Part shown: piece after piece, positions 22,934 to 23,519 of the stretch | Layout of the letters: each line of letters starts with the position of its first letter | Numbering within the stretch: the first letter of the stretch is position 1 | Origin: a virus | Length of the DNA stretch: 23,519 nt | Direction: 5' to 3' (one strand) | Virus record (IMG/VR): IMGVR_UViG_3300028287_000033 | Coordinates: 1-23,519 of that record | Made by a program: the position numbers and the translations under genes | Notes under the pieces: model-generated | Seen by the model: only the letters and a program-made list of their open reading frames with translations | Database searches by the model: none | Told to the model about the DNA's origin: nothing

Positions 22934-22961
22934 AAAAAAAGGGCGGGGCCTAAACCCCGCC
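22934..22961 (-). terminator. Rho-independent terminator after the SSB-like gene
   Basis: On the minus strand, GGCGGGG, loop TTTAGG, CCCCGCC is followed by C and seven T residues (22940-22934). The 7-bp stem is perfect. It lies 28 nt after the SSB-like stop and only 18 nt before the chosen DnaA-IV start. Its loop is identical to the one of the capsid terminator. Confidence 0.92.
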
Positions 22962-22989
22962 TAGTTAGAGGCGATCGGAGCAGATCAGT

Positions 22990-23364
22990 TCAAAACGGAA
23001 TGCCATCATCTAAAACAGGCTTCGCTTGCGGGGAGGACGCCGCGCCCTGCTGCTTGTCTGAGACATTGAACGTCATGTACGGCTTATCATCCTTCATTTT
23101 TTTCCATGCGGCAAGACGTTTTGTTTCACCAAGCGGACCAGTGTAGTCTGGTGCTGCTTCATTGCCCTTCTTATCGTTCTCAAACAGGACGCCTACCTTT
23201 TGATAAACCTCGATGAGTGTCTTGCCATCGCGGGTCTGGTCCTTGACCAGCGTGACCTTCATCTCTTCACCAGAGTTATCGACCTTGCCTTGCAAGATCA
23301 GGGATTGAGTTGGGAATGGTGCGAATGCTGCGCCACGGTTCGTGTTATCGTAGTCGTTTGCCAT
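22990..23364 (-). CDS. SSB-like protein with acidic C-terminal tip
   Basis: This is a 124-aa protein. The ending DDGIPF is the classic acidic tip by which bacterial SSB proteins recruit repair and replication partners. The body has beta-rich segments (QSLILQGKVDN, TLVKDQTRDGKTLIEVYQKV), then KKGNEAAPDYTGPLG and RLAAWKKMKDDKPYMTFNV, which resembles small phage proteins that mimic OB-fold ssDNA binders. I chose ATG 23364-23362 with AAAGGAG 8 nt upstream; the ATG at 23391 has no ribosome site. It probably coats phage ssDNA, though the fold needs confirmation. Confidence 0.72.
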   Translation of the reverse strand: MANDYDNTNRGAAFAPFPTQSLILQGKVDNSGEEMKVTLVKDQTRDGKTLIEVYQKVGVLFENDKKGNEAAPDYTGPLGETKRLAAWKKMKDDKPYMTFNVSDKQQGAASSPQAKPVLDDGIPF

Positions 23365-23393
23365 GCTTCTGGCTCCTTTGTTGTTATTCATTT

Positions 23394-23415
23394 AAAAGTT
23401 AGTTTGCGAACTAAC
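23394..23415 (-). terminator. AT-rich hairpin with U-run, possible weak terminator
   Basis: On the minus strand, GTTAGTT, loop CGCA, AACTAAC is followed by TTTT (23397-23394). The 7-bp stem is AT-rich, so the terminator would be weak. It lies between the gene ending at 23423 and the SSB-like gene. Confidence 0.5.
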
Positions 23416-23422
23416 CCCATCG

Positions 23423-23519
23423 TTACCAATTGTTGCTATTTTGTGACTGCTTACCTCCTCCATCATACTTGTTGCCATCCATCTTCCCAAGGAAGACATC
23501 AGCATCGCATCCGATATGG
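23423..23519 (-). CDS. 3' end of an unidentified leftward gene, cut by the window edge
   Basis: From the right edge one minus-strand frame reads HIGCDADVFLGKMDGNKYD, then GGGKQSQNSNNW, and stops at TAA (23425-23423). The Gly/Asn/Gln-rich end is typical of a flexible protein tail. It is followed by a hairpin and then the SSB-like gene, which fits a real gene of the same operon. Only 31 residues are visible, so the family cannot be assigned. Confidence 0.5.
   Translation of the reverse strand, partial: HIGCDADVFLGKMDGNKYDGGGKQSQNSNNW

Noticed and set aside
22883-23146. 87-aa plus-strand frame over the SSB terminator
   Set aside because: It crosses a clear leftward terminator and is antisense to the SSB-like gene.

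Overview
The window is a contiguous stretch of a tailed-phage genome with T7-like podovirus architecture. It most likely comes from a lytic marine phage of a Gram-negative (proteobacterial) host. The Gram-negative call rests on the nested Rz/Rz1 spanin pair with an outer-membrane lipobox. The podovirus call rests on the ordered set of terminase, T7-type portal, scaffold, short major capsid protein, tail tubular A and B proteins, three internal virion (ejection) proteins and a T7 gp17-like fibre. The marine assignment is an inference from the style of the fibre and lysis proteins, not a proven fact. No phage RNA polymerase, DNA polymerase, integrase, tRNA, CRISPR array or insertion sequence is visible in this window, and its ends cut through the genome.

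Layout, + strand (1 to about 21.7 kb, late genes): three small genes of unknown function; terminase large subunit (TTG start); a small Gly/Arg-rich protein; portal; a Bbp19-like small protein; scaffold; a T7 gp13-like GNAT-fold protein; major capsid protein followed by a strong intrinsic terminator; tail tubular A and B; internal virion proteins like T7 gp14, gp15 and gp16; tail fibre; tail-assembly-chaperone-like protein; a polytopic membrane protein; a membrane-anchored coiled-coil protein; T7-lysozyme-like amidase with an added C-terminal membrane segment; Rz; Rz1 nested in and running past Rz; and a helix-turn-helix/metallophosphoesterase fusion. Most junctions are 1-nt (TAATG) or 4-nt (ATGA) stop-start overlaps, which points to translational coupling.

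Layout, - strand (about 21.69 to 23.52 kb, presumably early genes, transcribed leftward and convergent with the late operon): the end of an unidentified gene; an SSB-like protein with an acidic tip; a terminator; a stand-alone DnaA domain IV-like DNA-binding protein; an XRE-type helix-turn-helix protein; two small hypothetical proteins, one of only 58 aa; and a winged-helix-like regulator. This cluster looks like replication and regulatory genes.

Points most worth a second look: an HExxH zinc-peptidase-like domain inside the gp16-like ejection protein, which shows no recognisable transglycosylase; the stand-alone DnaA-IV protein; an 83-nt scaffold/gp13-like overlap with a strong RNA hairpin at the scaffold stop codon; a capsid terminator whose U-tract runs straight into the next start codon with no Shine-Dalgarno site; and re-use of the same terminator core on the opposite strand.
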